Shown here: positions 40,412 to 50,298 of the stretch, in pieces
Numbering within the stretch: the first letter of the stretch is position 1
How the letters are laid out: every line of letters starts with the position of its first letter
NCBI RefSeq assembly: GCF_000014045.1
Contig: NC_008209.1
Coordinates: 3,185,001 to 3,249,000, forward strand
DNA length: 64,000 nt
From: Roseobacter denitrificans OCh 114
GTDB lineage: Bacteria > Pseudomonadota > Alphaproteobacteria > Rhodobacterales > Rhodobacteraceae
Direction: 5' to 3'
The notes under the pieces: generated by a model
The model's database searches: none
Told to the model about the DNA's origin: nothing
The model's input: only the letters and a program-made list of their open reading frames with translations
Translations under genes and position numbers: made by a program

Positions 40412-40518
40412 CTAGAGCGTCTGACGAAATACCGGAAATATCGAGTATCACGTAACGCGTTTAAATCCTTGGTTTCAGGCAGCTTTGCGTGGTTCAAGTT
40501 TTTCGCACGACGCTTTAA
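40412..40518 (+). repeat. Dispersed folded repeat, copy B
   Basis: Starts CTAGAGCGTCTGACGAA, identical for 17 bases to copy C, and ends TTTTTCGCACGACGCTTTAA. It fills the gap between two converging genes (flavoprotein and murD). Its right end contains the murD stop codon TAA (40515-40517). Internal GCGTTACG pairing is degenerate. Confidence 0.8.
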
Positions 40519-41909
40519 AGGTACTTGGCGACCTCTTGCATGAAATCATCGCCGCGTTGTTCGAAGTTGTCATATTGATCAAAGCTGGCAGCAGCAGGGG
40601 CCAGCAGCACAACATCGCCCGCCTCGGCCTCGCGCGCCGCTTTTTCCACGGCCTGCGCCATGGTTGTGCAAATCTCGGCCTCGACGGGGAGTTTCATGGC
40701 AAAAGCCGCCGCTTCGCGACCGATGACATAGGCTTTGACAACCGATGCACTGGCGTTGCGCAAGGCGTCCATCCCGCCATCCTTTTCCAGCCCACCGCAG
40801 ATCCAGCGGATGGATGGAAAGGCCGCCAGCGCCTTGGCCGCGGCATCCGCATTCGTCGCCTTGCTGTCATTCACAAAGCGCACACCGTCCTTTTGCCCGA
40901 CCAGCTGGCTGCGGTGCGGCAATCCTTGAAAGGAATGCAGCGCCGCCTCGATCACTTTGGGCGCAAGACCCAAGGACCGGCAGACGGCATAGGCCGCACA
41001 GGCATTCTGGTGATTATGCACGCCCGGCAAGCCCGGAACAGACCGCAGATCAACCGACGCGATCTGCTTGCCCTTGCGGTATTCAGACAAAAACCCTTTG
41101 CGCGCAAAAACCTGCCACCCGGGTCCGGTCAGCTTTTGCGCAAACGAAATGCGAATAACACGATCATCCGCGCGGCCCTCGGCAAGCTGCCCCGCCAGAA
41201 ACAGCCCTTCATCCTCGTCAACCCCAACGATCGCACGGTCCGGCCCGCCTTCGGCAAACAGGCGGCGCTTGGCGGCAAAATACCCGCCCATCCCCCCGTG
41301 CCGGTCCAGATGATCTTCGGAGAGGTTGGTAAACACCGCCACATCAGGCGTCAGACTGCGTGCGAGATCCGTCTGATAACTGGACAGTTCCAGAACCACG
41401 ACCTCGCCATCATGCGGCGGGTCGATGTCCAGAACGCCACGCCCAATGTTTCCGGCCAAGGTCGCCGGGCGCCCCACATGTTCCAGAATATGATGGATCA
41501 GCGCGGAGGTCGTCGATTTCCCGTTGGACCCCGTCACGGCCACGACCCGCGGGGCGGTGTCAAAATTCGCCCAAGCATTGGTGGCAAAGGAGCGAAAGAA
41601 CAGACCGATGTCATTGTCCACGGGCACCCCGGCCTGTAACGCAAGGCGCACAACCGGGTTCGGCGCGGGGTAAAGATGCGGGATGCCGGGACTGACTATC
41701 AGGCAGGCGATATCATCAAAATCCGCAACACGGGACAGTTGCGTGCAGGTAAATCCCTCTTGCTGCGCGCGCGCGCGCGCGTCCGGGTTGTCGTCCCAAC
41801 ACAGCGGCAGCGCCCCCCCTGCCCGCAAAGCGCGCGCGGCACTCATACCCGTGCGCCCCAGACCCAGCACCGCCACCGTTGCGCCACGCAATCCCTGAAC
41901 GGGTATCAT
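40515..41909 (-). CDS. murD: UDP-N-acetylmuramoyl-L-alanine--D-glutamate ligase
   Basis: A 464-aa Mur ligase adding D-Glu. The N-terminal [13 protein letters not shown], the ATP site [13 protein letters not shown], and the [12 protein letters not shown] block with HNxxNACAAY ([10 protein letters not shown]) are typical. The stop codon TAA lies inside repeat copy B, so the last codons or the stop may come from the repeat. A (GC)n run at about 41765-41779 encodes the Ala-Arg-Ala-Arg segment. It is 52 bases downstream of mraY. Confidence 0.97.
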   Translation of the reverse strand: MIPVQGLRGATVAVLGLGRTGMSAARALRAGGALPLCWDDNPDARARAQQEGFTCTQLSRVADFDDIACLIVSPGIPHLYPAPNPVVRLALQAGVPVDNDIGLFFRSFATNAWANFDTAPRVVAVTGSNGKSTTSALIHHILEHVGRPATLAGNIGRGVLDIDPPHDGEVVVLELSSYQTDLARSLTPDVAVFTNLSEDHLDRHGGMGGYFAAKRRLFAEGGPDRAIVGVDEDEGLFLAGQLAEGRADDRVIRISFAQKLTGPGWQVFARKGFLSEYRKGKQIASVDLRSVPGLPGVHNHQNACAAYAVCRSLGLAPKVIEAALHSFQGLPHRSQLVGQKDGVRFVNDSKATNADAAAKALAAFPSIRWICGGLEKDGGMDALRNASASVVKAYVIGREAAAFAMKLPVEAEICTTMAQAVEKAAREAEAGDVVLLAPAAASFDQYDNFEQRGDDFMQEVAKYL

Positions 41910-41961
41910 GCCCGGCCTCCTTGGGTGCGGGGTGCGGTTTCATGCCAGAAACGATCTGCCA

Positions 41962-43044
41962 TCACCGCACCTTGAGCGTGGCAAGCCCGATGATCGCGAG
42001 GATCAGCGAGATGATCCAGAAGCGGATGACGATGGTGCTTTCCGCCCAGCCCTTTTGTTCATAGTGGTGATGGATCGGGGCCATCAGGAACACCCGTTTG
42101 CCGGTTTTCTTGAAGTAGAGCACCTGAATAATAACGCTGAGCGCTTCGATCACGAACAGACCGCCGACGATGGCGAGAACGATTTCGTGTTTGGTAGACA
42201 CCGCAATTGCGCCAAGCGCCCCGCCGAGGGCCAGACTGCCCGTATCGCCCATGAACACCGCCGCAGGGGGCGCATTATACCACAGAAAGCCCAAGCCCCC
42301 GCCAAAGATACCGGCGGTAAAGATCAGAATTTCGCCCGTCCCCGGCACATAGTGCACATCAAGATAATCCGTGAAATCGACACGGCCCACCGCATAGGCA
42401 ATCACGCCAAGCGTGCCTGCCGCAATCATGACGGGCATGATCGCCAGCCCGTCCAGCCCATCCGTCAGGTTGACCGCATTCGCCGCCCCGACAATCACGA
42501 TCACCGAAAACGGCACAAAGAAGTAGCTCAGGTTGATCAGCGTATCCTTGAACACCGGCAGGGCCAGCCGGTTCTGCAGGGCTTCGGGGTGATATTGCGC
42601 CGCCCAATAGGATGCGATGGCCGCAATCACCAGCCCCAGCAGCAGGCGCACCTTGCCCGGCACACCCGCCGTCGTTTGCTTGGACACTTTGGCGTAATCA
42701 TCCATGAAGCCGATGATCGCAAAGGACATGGTCACGAAAAGGACAATCCACACAAACGGATTGTCCAGCCGCGCCCAGAGCAGCGTAGACGTCAGCAACG
42801 CCCCGACGATCAGCAGACCGCCCATGGTTGGTGTTCCGGCCTTTGCGAAATGCCCCTCGGGGCCATCATCGCGAATGGGCTGGCCCTTGCCCTGCCTGCG
42901 CCGCAGCACGTTGATCAGGGGGCGTCCGAACAGAAAGCCGAATATCAATGCCGTCAGAAACGCACCACCTGCCCGAAATGTGATATAGCGAAAGAGGTTG
43001 AAAAAATCCCCTCCGTCCGACAGCAGCGTTAACCAATAGAGCAT
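41962..43044 (-). CDS. mraY: Phospho-N-acetylmuramoyl-pentapeptide transferase
   Basis: A 360-aa polytopic enzyme that makes lipid I on undecaprenyl phosphate. About ten membrane helices are predicted. The signature [11 protein letters not shown] near residue 73, the DD pair in [19 protein letters not shown] and the C-terminal HHHYEQKGW motif are present. It lies 9 bases after murF. Confidence 0.98.
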   Translation of the reverse strand: MLYWLTLLSDGGDFFNLFRYITFRAGGAFLTALIFGFLFGRPLINVLRRRQGKGQPIRDDGPEGHFAKAGTPTMGGLLIVGALLTSTLLWARLDNPFVWIVLFVTMSFAIIGFMDDYAKVSKQTTAGVPGKVRLLLGLVIAAIASYWAAQYHPEALQNRLALPVFKDTLINLSYFFVPFSVIVIVGAANAVNLTDGLDGLAIMPVMIAAGTLGVIAYAVGRVDFTDYLDVHYVPGTGEILIFTAGIFGGGLGFLWYNAPPAAVFMGDTGSLALGGALGAIAVSTKHEIVLAIVGGLFVIEALSVIIQVLYFKKTGKRVFLMAPIHHHYEQKGWAESTIVIRFWIISLILAIIGLATLKVR

Positions 43045-43053
43045 CGCGAATTC

Positions 43054-44484
43054 CTATTCTTCGTCGAGCGGGGCATGTCCCATTTTGCGGATGGCGTCAA
43101 CGACGCAGGCCAGCTTCATGCTGAGCGAGCCTTTGGCAAGCACCACGTCACCGCTATCGATATGTGTTTTTACATGGGTTGCGGCCTCTTCAGCGCCTTC
43201 AAACCACATGCCGCGCTGCGGCTCTGGCAAAGCGTCATAGAGCGCGCGCATGACAGGTCCGATACAGTGGATCACGTCGATCTCTTTTGTGGCGGGCAAA
43301 TGCGCAAGGCCCGCATGAAGCGCAACCTCATCGGGTCCAAGCTCTTTCATGTCGCCAAGATAGGCAATGCGCCGCCCCTTCGAGACGCGCCCGATGTCGT
43401 TCGTCACCTCGGCAGCCGCCAGCACCTCAAGGGCCGCCGCCATCGAGGTCGGGTTGGCGTTATAGCTGTCATCAATCAGATCCACGAACAGCCGCGTATC
43501 GACGCTGTCGAGGTAAATCCGTTCCCGCTGGCCGCGCCCCTTGTAGGGTGTCCAGCGTCCAAGTGAACCCAAGGCCAGCGCCACATCCGTGCGCAGGGCG
43601 GCCATCACCGCAATGGCCCCCAGCGCATTCATCGCGAAATGCCGCCCCGGCGAGTTGATCTTGTAAAGGATCGGCACCTCGCCCATCTCAGCCCGCACCA
43701 CAGTCGTGTCACCTTGCAGATCCGCGCGCATCAGTTTGAAATCATACCCGTGTTCGCCAAATGTGATGTCGCGCAACCTGCAATCCTGCGCCTTGGCCAT
43801 CAGGATCGCGGATGTGTCGACATCTGCATTCAGGATCGCGACACCGTTCGGCACCACGCCCTCAAAGATGGATGCTTTTTCGACCGCAATCCCCGTGATG
43901 TCGTCGAATGCTTCCAGATGCGCCGCCGCGACCGTGGTAATCAGCGCCACATGCGGGGCGGCCATCTTGGCCAGCGGTGCGATCTCTCCGGGGTGGTTCA
44001 TGCCGATTTCGATGACTGCGAATTCCGTGTCGCGCGGCATGCGTGCCAGTGTCAGCGGCACACCCCAATGGTTATTGTAGCTGGCAACCGAAGCATGCGC
44101 GCGGCCCTGATCCGACAGCATGGCCAGCAGCATCTCCTTGGTGGAGGTCTTGCCGACACTTCCCGTCACCGCGACCACCTTGCCGCCCATGCGCGCGCGG
44201 CCCGCCCGTCCGAGGTCTTCGAGTGCCCCTTGAACATCCTCGACCATCAACAGGGGCGCGTCCTCGGGCACACCGGGCGGCACATGGCTGACCAGTGCTG
44301 CCGCCGCCCCTTTGTCCAGCGCTTGTTTTACAAAATCATGCCCGTCGCGCACATCCGTAAGGGCGACAAACAAATCCCCCGCTTGCAGGGTGCGCGTGTC
44401 GATGGACACCCCCGTGGCGTTCCACTGCGACGTCGTCGTGCCGCCGGTGGCCTCTGCCGCCTCTGCGGATGTCCAAAGGGTCAT
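43054..44484 (-). CDS. murF: UDP-N-acetylmuramoyl-tripeptide--D-Ala-D-Ala ligase
   Basis: A 476-aa Mur ligase adding D-Ala-D-Ala. The N-terminal SIDTRTLQAGDLFVAL domain is followed by the ATP loop VTGSVGKTSTKE, the conserved NHWGVPLTLAR and EIGMNHPGEI blocks, and DDSYNANPTSM. It overlaps murE by 4 bases. Confidence 0.97.
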   Translation of the reverse strand: MTLWTSAEAAEATGGTTTSQWNATGVSIDTRTLQAGDLFVALTDVRDGHDFVKQALDKGAAAALVSHVPPGVPEDAPLLMVEDVQGALEDLGRAGRARMGGKVVAVTGSVGKTSTKEMLLAMLSDQGRAHASVASYNNHWGVPLTLARMPRDTEFAVIEIGMNHPGEIAPLAKMAAPHVALITTVAAAHLEAFDDITGIAVEKASIFEGVVPNGVAILNADVDTSAILMAKAQDCRLRDITFGEHGYDFKLMRADLQGDTTVVRAEMGEVPILYKINSPGRHFAMNALGAIAVMAALRTDVALALGSLGRWTPYKGRGQRERIYLDSVDTRLFVDLIDDSYNANPTSMAAALEVLAAAEVTNDIGRVSKGRRIAYLGDMKELGPDEVALHAGLAHLPATKEIDVIHCIGPVMRALYDALPEPQRGMWFEGAEEAATHVKTHIDSGDVVLAKGSLSMKLACVVDAIRKMGHAPLDEE

Positions 44485-45962
44485 GCCAGCCTCCCGTCCA
44501 GCGCGGCAACCGCCACGCTTGCCTGTTCCGCATCATCAAAGGGCAGCACATCATCACCCACCACCTGCCCGGTTTCATGCCCTTTGCCCGCGATCAACAA
44601 GGCATCCCCGGGCCCCAGCGCGTCGACCCCGCGCAGGATCGCCTCCGCCCGGTCGCCGACTTCGATCGCATCAGGCGCACCGAGCAAAACCGCCGCGCGG
44701 ATGCTTGCCGGATCCTCGGAGCGCGGATTGTCGTCTGTCACAAATACCACATCCGCGTTTTCCGCAGCCGCCTGCCCCATCAGGGGGCGTTTGGTCGCAT
44801 CCCGGTCCCCGCCTGCGCCGACAATGGCGATCAGACGACCGACAACATGCGGTCGCAGCGCCTTGAGTGCCGTGGCAATCGCATCTGGCGTATGGGCATA
44901 ATCGACAAAGACCGTGGCCCCATTGTCGCGCGTGCCCGCAAGCTGCATACGGCCCCGCACGGTGCTCAGATGCTCCAGCGTATCAAATACATGCTGCGGG
45001 TCTTCCCCGCAGGCGATCACCAAAGCCGCCGCCAGCATCACGTTTTCGGCCTGAAAGCTGCCAATTAACCCGAGGCGGCGCACATATTGCGTGCCATGAT
45101 GCATGAAGCATACCACCTGACCGGTCGAATCCACCTGGATATTGCCCAGATGCAGATCGCCACTGTCCCGCCCGACGGTGATCACGGGACAATTGCGCGC
45201 CTCGGCAATCGCGGCCATATCGACGCCCCGATCCGCGTCGATGTTGATCACGGCTGTGGCGTCTTCGGGCAGCACGCGCGCAAACAGCCCCGCCTTGGCG
45301 GCAAAGTAATCCTCGAAAGTGGCGTGGTAATCCAGATGGTCCTGCGTGAAATTCGTGAACCCGGCAGCGGCCAGCGTCACACCGTCCAGCCTGCGCTGGT
45401 CAAGCCCGTGGCTTGAAGCCTCCATCGCCGCATGGGTCACACCCTGACGCGCGGCCTCAGCCAGCGCACGGTGCAGCGTGATCGGTTCCGGCGTGGTATG
45501 GGCCAGCGGGGCGCTCCATGCGCCTTCAACACCGGTTGTGCCCAGGTTGATCGCCTCATGCCCCAGCAGCGTCCAGATTTGGCGCACGAAGGTCGCGACG
45601 GATGTCTTTCCGTTCGTCCCCGTCACGGCCACCATGGTCTTGGGCTGGCCGCCAAACCACAGGGCGGCGGTGCGCGCCAGAGCCTCTCGCGGATCGTCCG
45701 ATATCACGAGCGCCGCCTCGCTTGCGCCCAGTTCGGTCGCTGCCAATTGCGCGCCCGCAGCATCCGTCAGAATGGCCGACGCACCCATGCGCAAGGCGTA
45801 TTGAATAAATTCAGCTCCGTGAATCCTTGATCCCGGCAGGGCGGCAAAAAGATAGCCATCCCTGACCTCGCGGCTGTCAACCGCAAGCCCCGTCAGCGTC
45901 GCCTGCCGCCCGTTGCGCGCGGTGAGACCCAGTTGGAATAGTGTTTTCGTCTGCCCGAGCAT
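44481..45962 (-). CDS. murE: UDP-N-acetylmuramoyl-L-alanyl-D-glutamate--2,6-diaminopimelate ligase
   Basis: A 493-aa Mur ligase. It has the SREVRDGYLFAALPG start, ATP loop VTGTNGKTSVATF, the EASSHGLDQRRLDG block and, near the C-terminus, DDNPRSEDP, which matches the DNPR motif that selects meso-diaminopimelate rather than lysine. It is 18 bases after ftsI. Confidence 0.97.
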   Translation of the reverse strand: MLGQTKTLFQLGLTARNGRQATLTGLAVDSREVRDGYLFAALPGSRIHGAEFIQYALRMGASAILTDAAGAQLAATELGASEAALVISDDPREALARTAALWFGGQPKTMVAVTGTNGKTSVATFVRQIWTLLGHEAINLGTTGVEGAWSAPLAHTTPEPITLHRALAEAARQGVTHAAMEASSHGLDQRRLDGVTLAAAGFTNFTQDHLDYHATFEDYFAAKAGLFARVLPEDATAVINIDADRGVDMAAIAEARNCPVITVGRDSGDLHLGNIQVDSTGQVVCFMHHGTQYVRRLGLIGSFQAENVMLAAALVIACGEDPQHVFDTLEHLSTVRGRMQLAGTRDNGATVFVDYAHTPDAIATALKALRPHVVGRLIAIVGAGGDRDATKRPLMGQAAAENADVVFVTDDNPRSEDPASIRAAVLLGAPDAIEVGDRAEAILRGVDALGPGDALLIAGKGHETGQVVGDDVLPFDDAEQASVAVAALDGRLA

Positions 45963-45980
45963 CGCACCCGCCTTTGCGGT

Positions 45981-47762
45981 TTAATTACTGGTCAGCGTTA
46001 TATCGCGTGTGGCCAAGGGTTCAACGGTTGGCCGCAAGCCCAGCAGCGGGGCGATGCGGCGGATCATTTCAGCCGCCACCGGTACGGCCGTCCAGCCCGC
46101 TGTCCGGCGCGGTTCATCACTGGTGGTTTCAACAGGTTCATCCAAGGTGACGATCAGCACATATTTCGGATCATCTATCGGAAAGATGGAGGCAAATGTG
46201 GCGATGACCTTGTCTTCGTAATATCCGCCCCGGCTGCCGGGTTTGTCCGCTGTGCCGGTCTTGCCGCCGACCGCATAACCTTCCACATTGCCAAAGCTGG
46301 CGGTGCCCTCGGTCACAACTTTTCTGAGCATTTCGCGCGACGCCGCAGAGGATTCTTCGCTGAACACACGCGGCCCCTTTTCGGGATTGGTCGTTTTCAG
46401 GATCGTTGGCTGCACGCGGTAGCCCCCGTTCGCGATGGCTGCATAGCCCGCGGCCAGATGCATCGGCGAGGTCGACAAGCCATGGCCATAGGAAATGGTC
46501 ATCGTGCTCAGTTCAGACCAGTTGGGCGGCAGCAGGGGCCGACCGGTCGCGGCCTCGACAATTTCGAAACCGGTGGTTTCGAGCATCCCAAGCTCGTCGA
46601 GGAATGCCTTTTGCCGTTCTACGCCAATATCTTGTGCAATACGCGCCGTCCCGATGTTGGAGCTTTTGACGATGACTTTCGTGACCGACATTTCGTCCCC
46701 GTAGTTGCGGAAATCACGAATACGGTGTTTGCCCCAGCGCAGCGGACCTTTGGTGTCGATAATCGTATCAGGGTTGACCAGTCCCAGATCCATCGCCTGC
46801 GCCACGGTAAATATCTTGAAGGTCGATCCCAACTCGTAAACCCCCTGCACCGAGCGGTTGAAGAGCGGGCTGTCGGACGCATCGCCAGAGGTGGCGGGGC
46901 GTGGCCTGTCATTGGGATCAAAGGTCGGCAGCGAAACAACACTGATCACTTCGCCCGTGTGCACATCCATCAGGATCGACGTGGCCCCCTTGGCATTCAT
47001 CAGTTTCATCCCGCCGTACAACACCCGTTCCGCCGCCGCCTGAACGGTCAGATCAAGCGACAGTTGCAGCGGCTCATGCGCTTTCGCGGGATCACGCAGG
47101 TAGTCGTCGAAATACTTCTCGACACCGGCCACCCCGATCACCTCGGCTGCCCGGACGCCTTCCTTGCCAAAGCTCGCTCCGCCCAGCACATGCGCCGCCA
47201 GTTGCCCGTTGGGATAAAGACGCATGTCGCGCGTGGCAAAAAGCAGCCCGGGATCGCCAATTTCATGCACCGCTTGCATCTGCTCGGGGCTGATCTTGCG
47301 CTTTACCCATAAAAACTTGCGCTTGCCGGTGAAGTCTTCGAGCAAGTCCGCCGCATCCAGATCGGGAAAGACCTTGGCAAGCTCCCGTGCGGCGTGCTCA
47401 GGGTCGATCATCTGCGGCGGCTGCGCATAAAGCGCGTGGGTTTCAAAATTCGTCGCCAGGAGGTTGCCGTGACGATCCACGATATCCGCCCGCGCCGCAT
47501 GAATTTGCGCACCGGGTGCGCCGACGCGCGGCTCGGTCGGTTCCGATGTCGCCAGCATCCCCATGCGCAGGCCGACAACACCAAAGGCCACAACGAAAAA
47601 CAGCCCCAGCACCAAAAGCCGCCCCTCGGCCCGCTGGCGCGCCTGATCGCGCATCTGCTCGTGGCGGATGCGGATGTTTTCCCGCTCGATCGCATCGGGG
47701 TTTTCGCCCCGGCTGCGTGCATCCAGAATGCGGGCAAGCGGGCGCAGTGGCGTGCGGATCAT
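45981..47762 (-). CDS. ftsI: Septal transpeptidase FtsI (PBP3)
   Basis: A 593-aa class B penicillin-binding protein, which cross-links septal peptidoglycan with FtsW. A cytoplasmic tail, one membrane helix (about 47-68) and the pedestal domain precede the transpeptidase domain. Active-site motifs are STFK with Ser313/Lys316, SSN in VKSSNIGTARI, and KTGT with Lys501. It overlaps ftsL by 4 bases. Confidence 0.96.
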   Translation of the reverse strand: MIRTPLRPLARILDARSRGENPDAIERENIRIRHEQMRDQARQRAEGRLLVLGLFFVVAFGVVGLRMGMLATSEPTEPRVGAPGAQIHAARADIVDRHGNLLATNFETHALYAQPPQMIDPEHAARELAKVFPDLDAADLLEDFTGKRKFLWVKRKISPEQMQAVHEIGDPGLLFATRDMRLYPNGQLAAHVLGGASFGKEGVRAAEVIGVAGVEKYFDDYLRDPAKAHEPLQLSLDLTVQAAAERVLYGGMKLMNAKGATSILMDVHTGEVISVVSLPTFDPNDRPRPATSGDASDSPLFNRSVQGVYELGSTFKIFTVAQAMDLGLVNPDTIIDTKGPLRWGKHRIRDFRNYGDEMSVTKVIVKSSNIGTARIAQDIGVERQKAFLDELGMLETTGFEIVEAATGRPLLPPNWSELSTMTISYGHGLSTSPMHLAAGYAAIANGGYRVQPTILKTTNPEKGPRVFSEESSAASREMLRKVVTEGTASFGNVEGYAVGGKTGTADKPGSRGGYYEDKVIATFASIFPIDDPKYVLIVTLDEPVETTSDEPRRTAGWTAVPVAAEMIRRIAPLLGLRPTVEPLATRDITLTSN

Positions 47763-48118
47763 TGGCCGACCTCGGCGTCTGTTTCCGAGAGGTTTGCCAG
47801 TTCAACGATGTTGGCGATCTCGATCAGCGGATCCGGCGGATAGGCCACCTGATCCACATGGCCAAACTGCTCAGGGCGCAGAGGCAAAAGGCCAAGGCGG
47901 TCAAAGTTAATCTCGGCCAGATCGCGCAGCCTGTCAGGACGGTTCAGATAGGCCCATTCCGCCTTGAGCATGGACAGGCGCTCATGCGCGGCACGGATGT
48001 CCTGGCGTAATTCGCGCGTTTCCGCCAGCGCCGCTTGCGTCGCATAGTTCTCCCGGTAGGCCCAGAACGCCAATGCAATGACGCCCAATGTGGTCACAAT
48101 AAACAAGAATGTCCGCAT
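47759..48118 (-). CDS. ftsL: Cell division protein FtsL-like
   Basis: A 119-aa bitopic protein: a short N-terminal part with membrane helix [21 protein letters not shown] and a periplasmic coiled coil (about 30-70) of the AHERLSMLKAEWAYLNRPDRL type, followed by a disordered acidic tail. It would pair with FtsB and FtsQ. Identification rests on size, coiled coil, the AEWAYLNRPDRL motif and position between rsmH and ftsI, as sequence conservation in this family is low. Confidence 0.88.
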   Translation of the reverse strand: MRTFLFIVTTLGVIALAFWAYRENYATQAALAETRELRQDIRAAHERLSMLKAEWAYLNRPDRLRDLAEINFDRLGLLPLRPEQFGHVDQVAYPPDPLIEIANIVELANLSETDAEVGQ

Positions 48119-49110
48119 CAGTTCCCCACTTTCACGACCGGCATGCCGACCGATTTTGCATCTATCACGCCCGCTGGCGCTTGCGTGCGCACCGCGATGC
48201 GCAATTTGGCCGACCGCGCGCGCGGGTTTGCCGCGACTTCCGCGTCATCCGCCACGATCGCCTTGCGCGAGCGCAGCGTAAAAGCGGGCGCATCCCGCTG
48301 CACTTCGGGTGCGAAACGGTTCGCATTCCCGCCCGCACCTGCCCGCGCGGTCAAAAACCGCTTTACCATGCGATCCTCGACCGAATGAAAGGTGACAACG
48401 GCCAACTGACCACCCGGCTTCAAGGCCCGTTCTGCGGCCATAAGCCCTTGGTATAGCTCACCATATTCATCGTTCACCGCGATCCGCAGCGCCTGAAAGC
48501 TGCGTGTTGCGGGATGGGATTGCCCGGGTTTGGCCCGCGGCAGGCAGCGCTCGATTATTCCGGCCAGATGCAGCGTCGTGGTGATCGGCGCAAGGGCGCG
48601 TTCGGTCAGGATGGCCTTGGCAATGCGACGGCTTGCACGCTCTTCGCCGTATTGAAACAGGATGTTGGCAAGGGTTTCGGCGGAAGCCTCATTGACGATA
48701 TCCGCCGCGGAAGGCCCCTCTTGGCTCATCCGCATGTCCAGCGGCCCGTCGCGCATGAAGGAAAACCCACGCTCCGCCAGATCCAGCTGCATGGAGGACA
48801 CGCCAAGATCCAGAACGACACCGTCAAGTGCCACGGCATAGGTGTCCATTTCAGAGAAGACACCAGGTTGTTGCACCAGCCGCGTGCCGTAGGACCCCGC
48901 CCAGTCAGCGGCCATTTCAAAGGCCAGCGGGTCGCGGTCAACCGCGATCACACGATCGGCACCAGCCTCCAGAAGCCCGCGCGTATATCCCCCCGCCCCG
49001 AATGTGCCATCAAGCCACACCCCCTGAACTGGGGCCACCGCGTCCAGAATGGCGGGCAGCAAGACAGGGATATGAGGCGACGTCGTATCAGCTGTGGCAG
49101 CAGCAGACAT
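48118..49110 (-). CDS. rsmH: 16S rRNA (cytosine(1402)-N(4))-methyltransferase
   Basis: A 330-aa SAM methyltransferase (MraW) acting on C1402 in the 30S decoding site. The AdoMet motif I is [17 protein letters not shown] and is followed by [24 protein letters not shown] and, later, [13 protein letters not shown]. It shares one base with ftsL and follows mraZ by 3 bases. Confidence 0.97.
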   Translation of the reverse strand: MSAAATADTTSPHIPVLLPAILDAVAPVQGVWLDGTFGAGGYTRGLLEAGADRVIAVDRDPLAFEMAADWAGSYGTRLVQQPGVFSEMDTYAVALDGVVLDLGVSSMQLDLAERGFSFMRDGPLDMRMSQEGPSAADIVNEASAETLANILFQYGEERASRRIAKAILTERALAPITTTLHLAGIIERCLPRAKPGQSHPATRSFQALRIAVNDEYGELYQGLMAAERALKPGGQLAVVTFHSVEDRMVKRFLTARAGAGGNANRFAPEVQRDAPAFTLRSRKAIVADDAEVAANPRARSAKLRIAVRTQAPAGVIDAKSVGMPVVKVGN

Positions 49111-49113
49111 AAC

Positions 49114-49647
49114 TCAGCCCCCCTGCCCACCGGTGCCGCGCACGTCCGACAGCCGCACGCCATCCAACAGCACCAAGGGGTCGAAATCATCCGGCAGCGC
49201 ATCGAGAATCGCTTCGGTCTTAGCTGTTTCTTCGGTCTCGTATGTCTCGGGCTTCCAGATCTGAAATGTATCACCCGCCGCGCTGAAGAAGGCCTCATTT
49301 TCGAGGCCGATCTTCTGGCGCAGCTTTGCGGGCAGAACCAGCCGTCCGGTATCGTCAACGGAGATGGTGACAGACTGCCCCTGAAAGAGCCGTTCCATGA
49401 TCTTGCGCTCGGGAGAACCGCGCGGCATCTCGGCGATCTTGGCATCCACCTCATCCATCGCTTCGATGGTATAGCATTCGAGGTAGCTGCGGCGATGATC
49501 CCCGTAAACAATGACCAATTCAGGGGCCGCGCCGGGCGTCCAGTTCGGGTCGCAAGCCTCGATCACACGGCGGAAAGAGGCCGGAATAGACACCCGCCCC
49601 TTTGCATCGACCTTGTGATGGCTTTCGCCTCTGAACCTGCGGCTCAC
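49114..49647 (-). CDS. mraZ: Transcriptional regulator MraZ
   Basis: A 177-aa protein with two SpoVT/AbrB-like half domains, the first with VDAKGRVSIPASFR and the second with DDTGRLVLPAKLRQK. MraZ forms a ring and represses the dcw promoter by binding repeated TGGGA-type boxes. GTG at 49647 is the start, with GGGA seven bases upstream. The C-terminal 30 residues are an extension beyond the E. coli length (152 aa), usual in Rhodobacterales. Confidence 0.94.
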   Translation of the reverse strand: MSRRFRGESHHKVDAKGRVSIPASFRRVIEACDPNWTPGAAPELVIVYGDHRRSYLECYTIEAMDEVDAKIAEMPRGSPERKIMERLFQGQSVTISVDDTGRLVLPAKLRQKIGLENEAFFSAAGDTFQIWKPETYETEETAKTEAILDALPDDFDPLVLLDGVRLSDVRGTGGQGG

Positions 49648-49712
49648 TGCCTCATCCCAATCTCATGCGCCCCTCAAAGGGTGGCGCGTATCCCCCGGTC
49701 TTGAAATGGAAA

Positions 49713-49748
49713 CGGCGGGTTGATCTGCTGCCACTGATCAACCCGCCG
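49713..49748 (-). promoter_or_regulatory. Strong hairpin in the mraZ leader
   Basis: A perfect 13-bp stem (CGGCGGGTTGATC and its complement) with a 10-nt loop, 66-101 bases before the mraZ start. On the minus strand it is followed by TTTCC, too weak for a clear terminator, but it could act as an attenuator or mRNA stabiliser in the dcw leader. Confidence 0.5.
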
Positions 49749-50105
49749 CCCTCGTCCCGCTGAGCGGGGAAGTCCAGCTGCGCGCGCCACCTGGGGGGAT
49801 GTCTGCTCGCTCACGCGCCGGATCTCTGTCGTGATGAAAGCGAGATGCCTGTATGAAACCTGCTAGAGTTTTTATCTGCGTGGGGTCGTTTGCTGCCCCG
49901 GTCCCGTTCTCATCTGGTGAGGACAGGTATAATATGGGAATTCATGGTAGAGCAAGGGAAATTTTGCAAATTTACCTCAACTGTGGCCGTTCCGCGTGAT
50001 GAGAATATGGGCATTCCGGTCGTTGACCGCACCAATTGAGCACATATAGACAATGAATGACAATTTCTACACAATATGTAGCCACAGCCCGATAATGAAA
50101 AAGTC

Positions 50106-50120
50106 TCCCGTTAATTCCCA
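50106..50120 (-). promoter_or_regulatory. MraZ-box-like direct repeat, site 1
   Basis: On the minus strand TGGGAATTAACGGGA: two NGGGA boxes with 5-bp spacer, so a 10-bp period. It is almost identical to site 2. Known MraZ operators are TGGGN repeats separated by 5 bp. Confidence 0.5.
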
Positions 50121-50240
50121 ATAAACTGGCATAAATCACGCGGATTCCCGAAGTTCAGGGCACATATGCAATGACGCCGCCCTGAAAAGTACCGCAATGA
50201 GCCAGAATCAAATCACCGGATCGGCGCTGATGCAGGTAAA

Positions 50241-50255
50241 TCCCATTAATTCCCG
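50241..50255 (-). promoter_or_regulatory. MraZ-box-like direct repeat, site 2
   Basis: On the minus strand CGGGAATTAATGGGA, the same 10-bp-period box pair as site 1, 135 bases farther from mraZ and 44 bases beyond the apbC stop. Confidence 0.5.
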
Positions 50256-50298
50256 TATAGGCAAATAATGGGGGTTAGCATTGCAAACGATACCGTCC

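Larger units (their letters stand above)
49648..50298. other. 650-bp region upstream of mraZ
   Basis: No gene supported. Near mraZ it holds several strong stems (49713-49748 and 49756-49769). Farther left it is AT-rich with a possible minus-strand promoter (TTGCTC ... TATTAT, about 49925-49960), two 15-base MraZ-box-like repeats and an 8-bp inverted repeat at 50154-50186. The dcw promoter is expected here. Confidence 0.6.

Noticed and set aside
41765..41779. Alternating GC run as possible Z-DNA or slippage site in murD
   Set aside because: It encodes an Ala-Arg repeat in a normal linker and such runs are expected at this GC content.
49713..49900. Possible RNase P RNA gene upstream of mraZ
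   Set aside because: rnpB lies near mraZ in some alphaproteobacteria, and GGGGAAGTCC looks superficially similar, but the conserved core segments (GAGGAAAGTC and ACAGAA-type) are absent on both strands.
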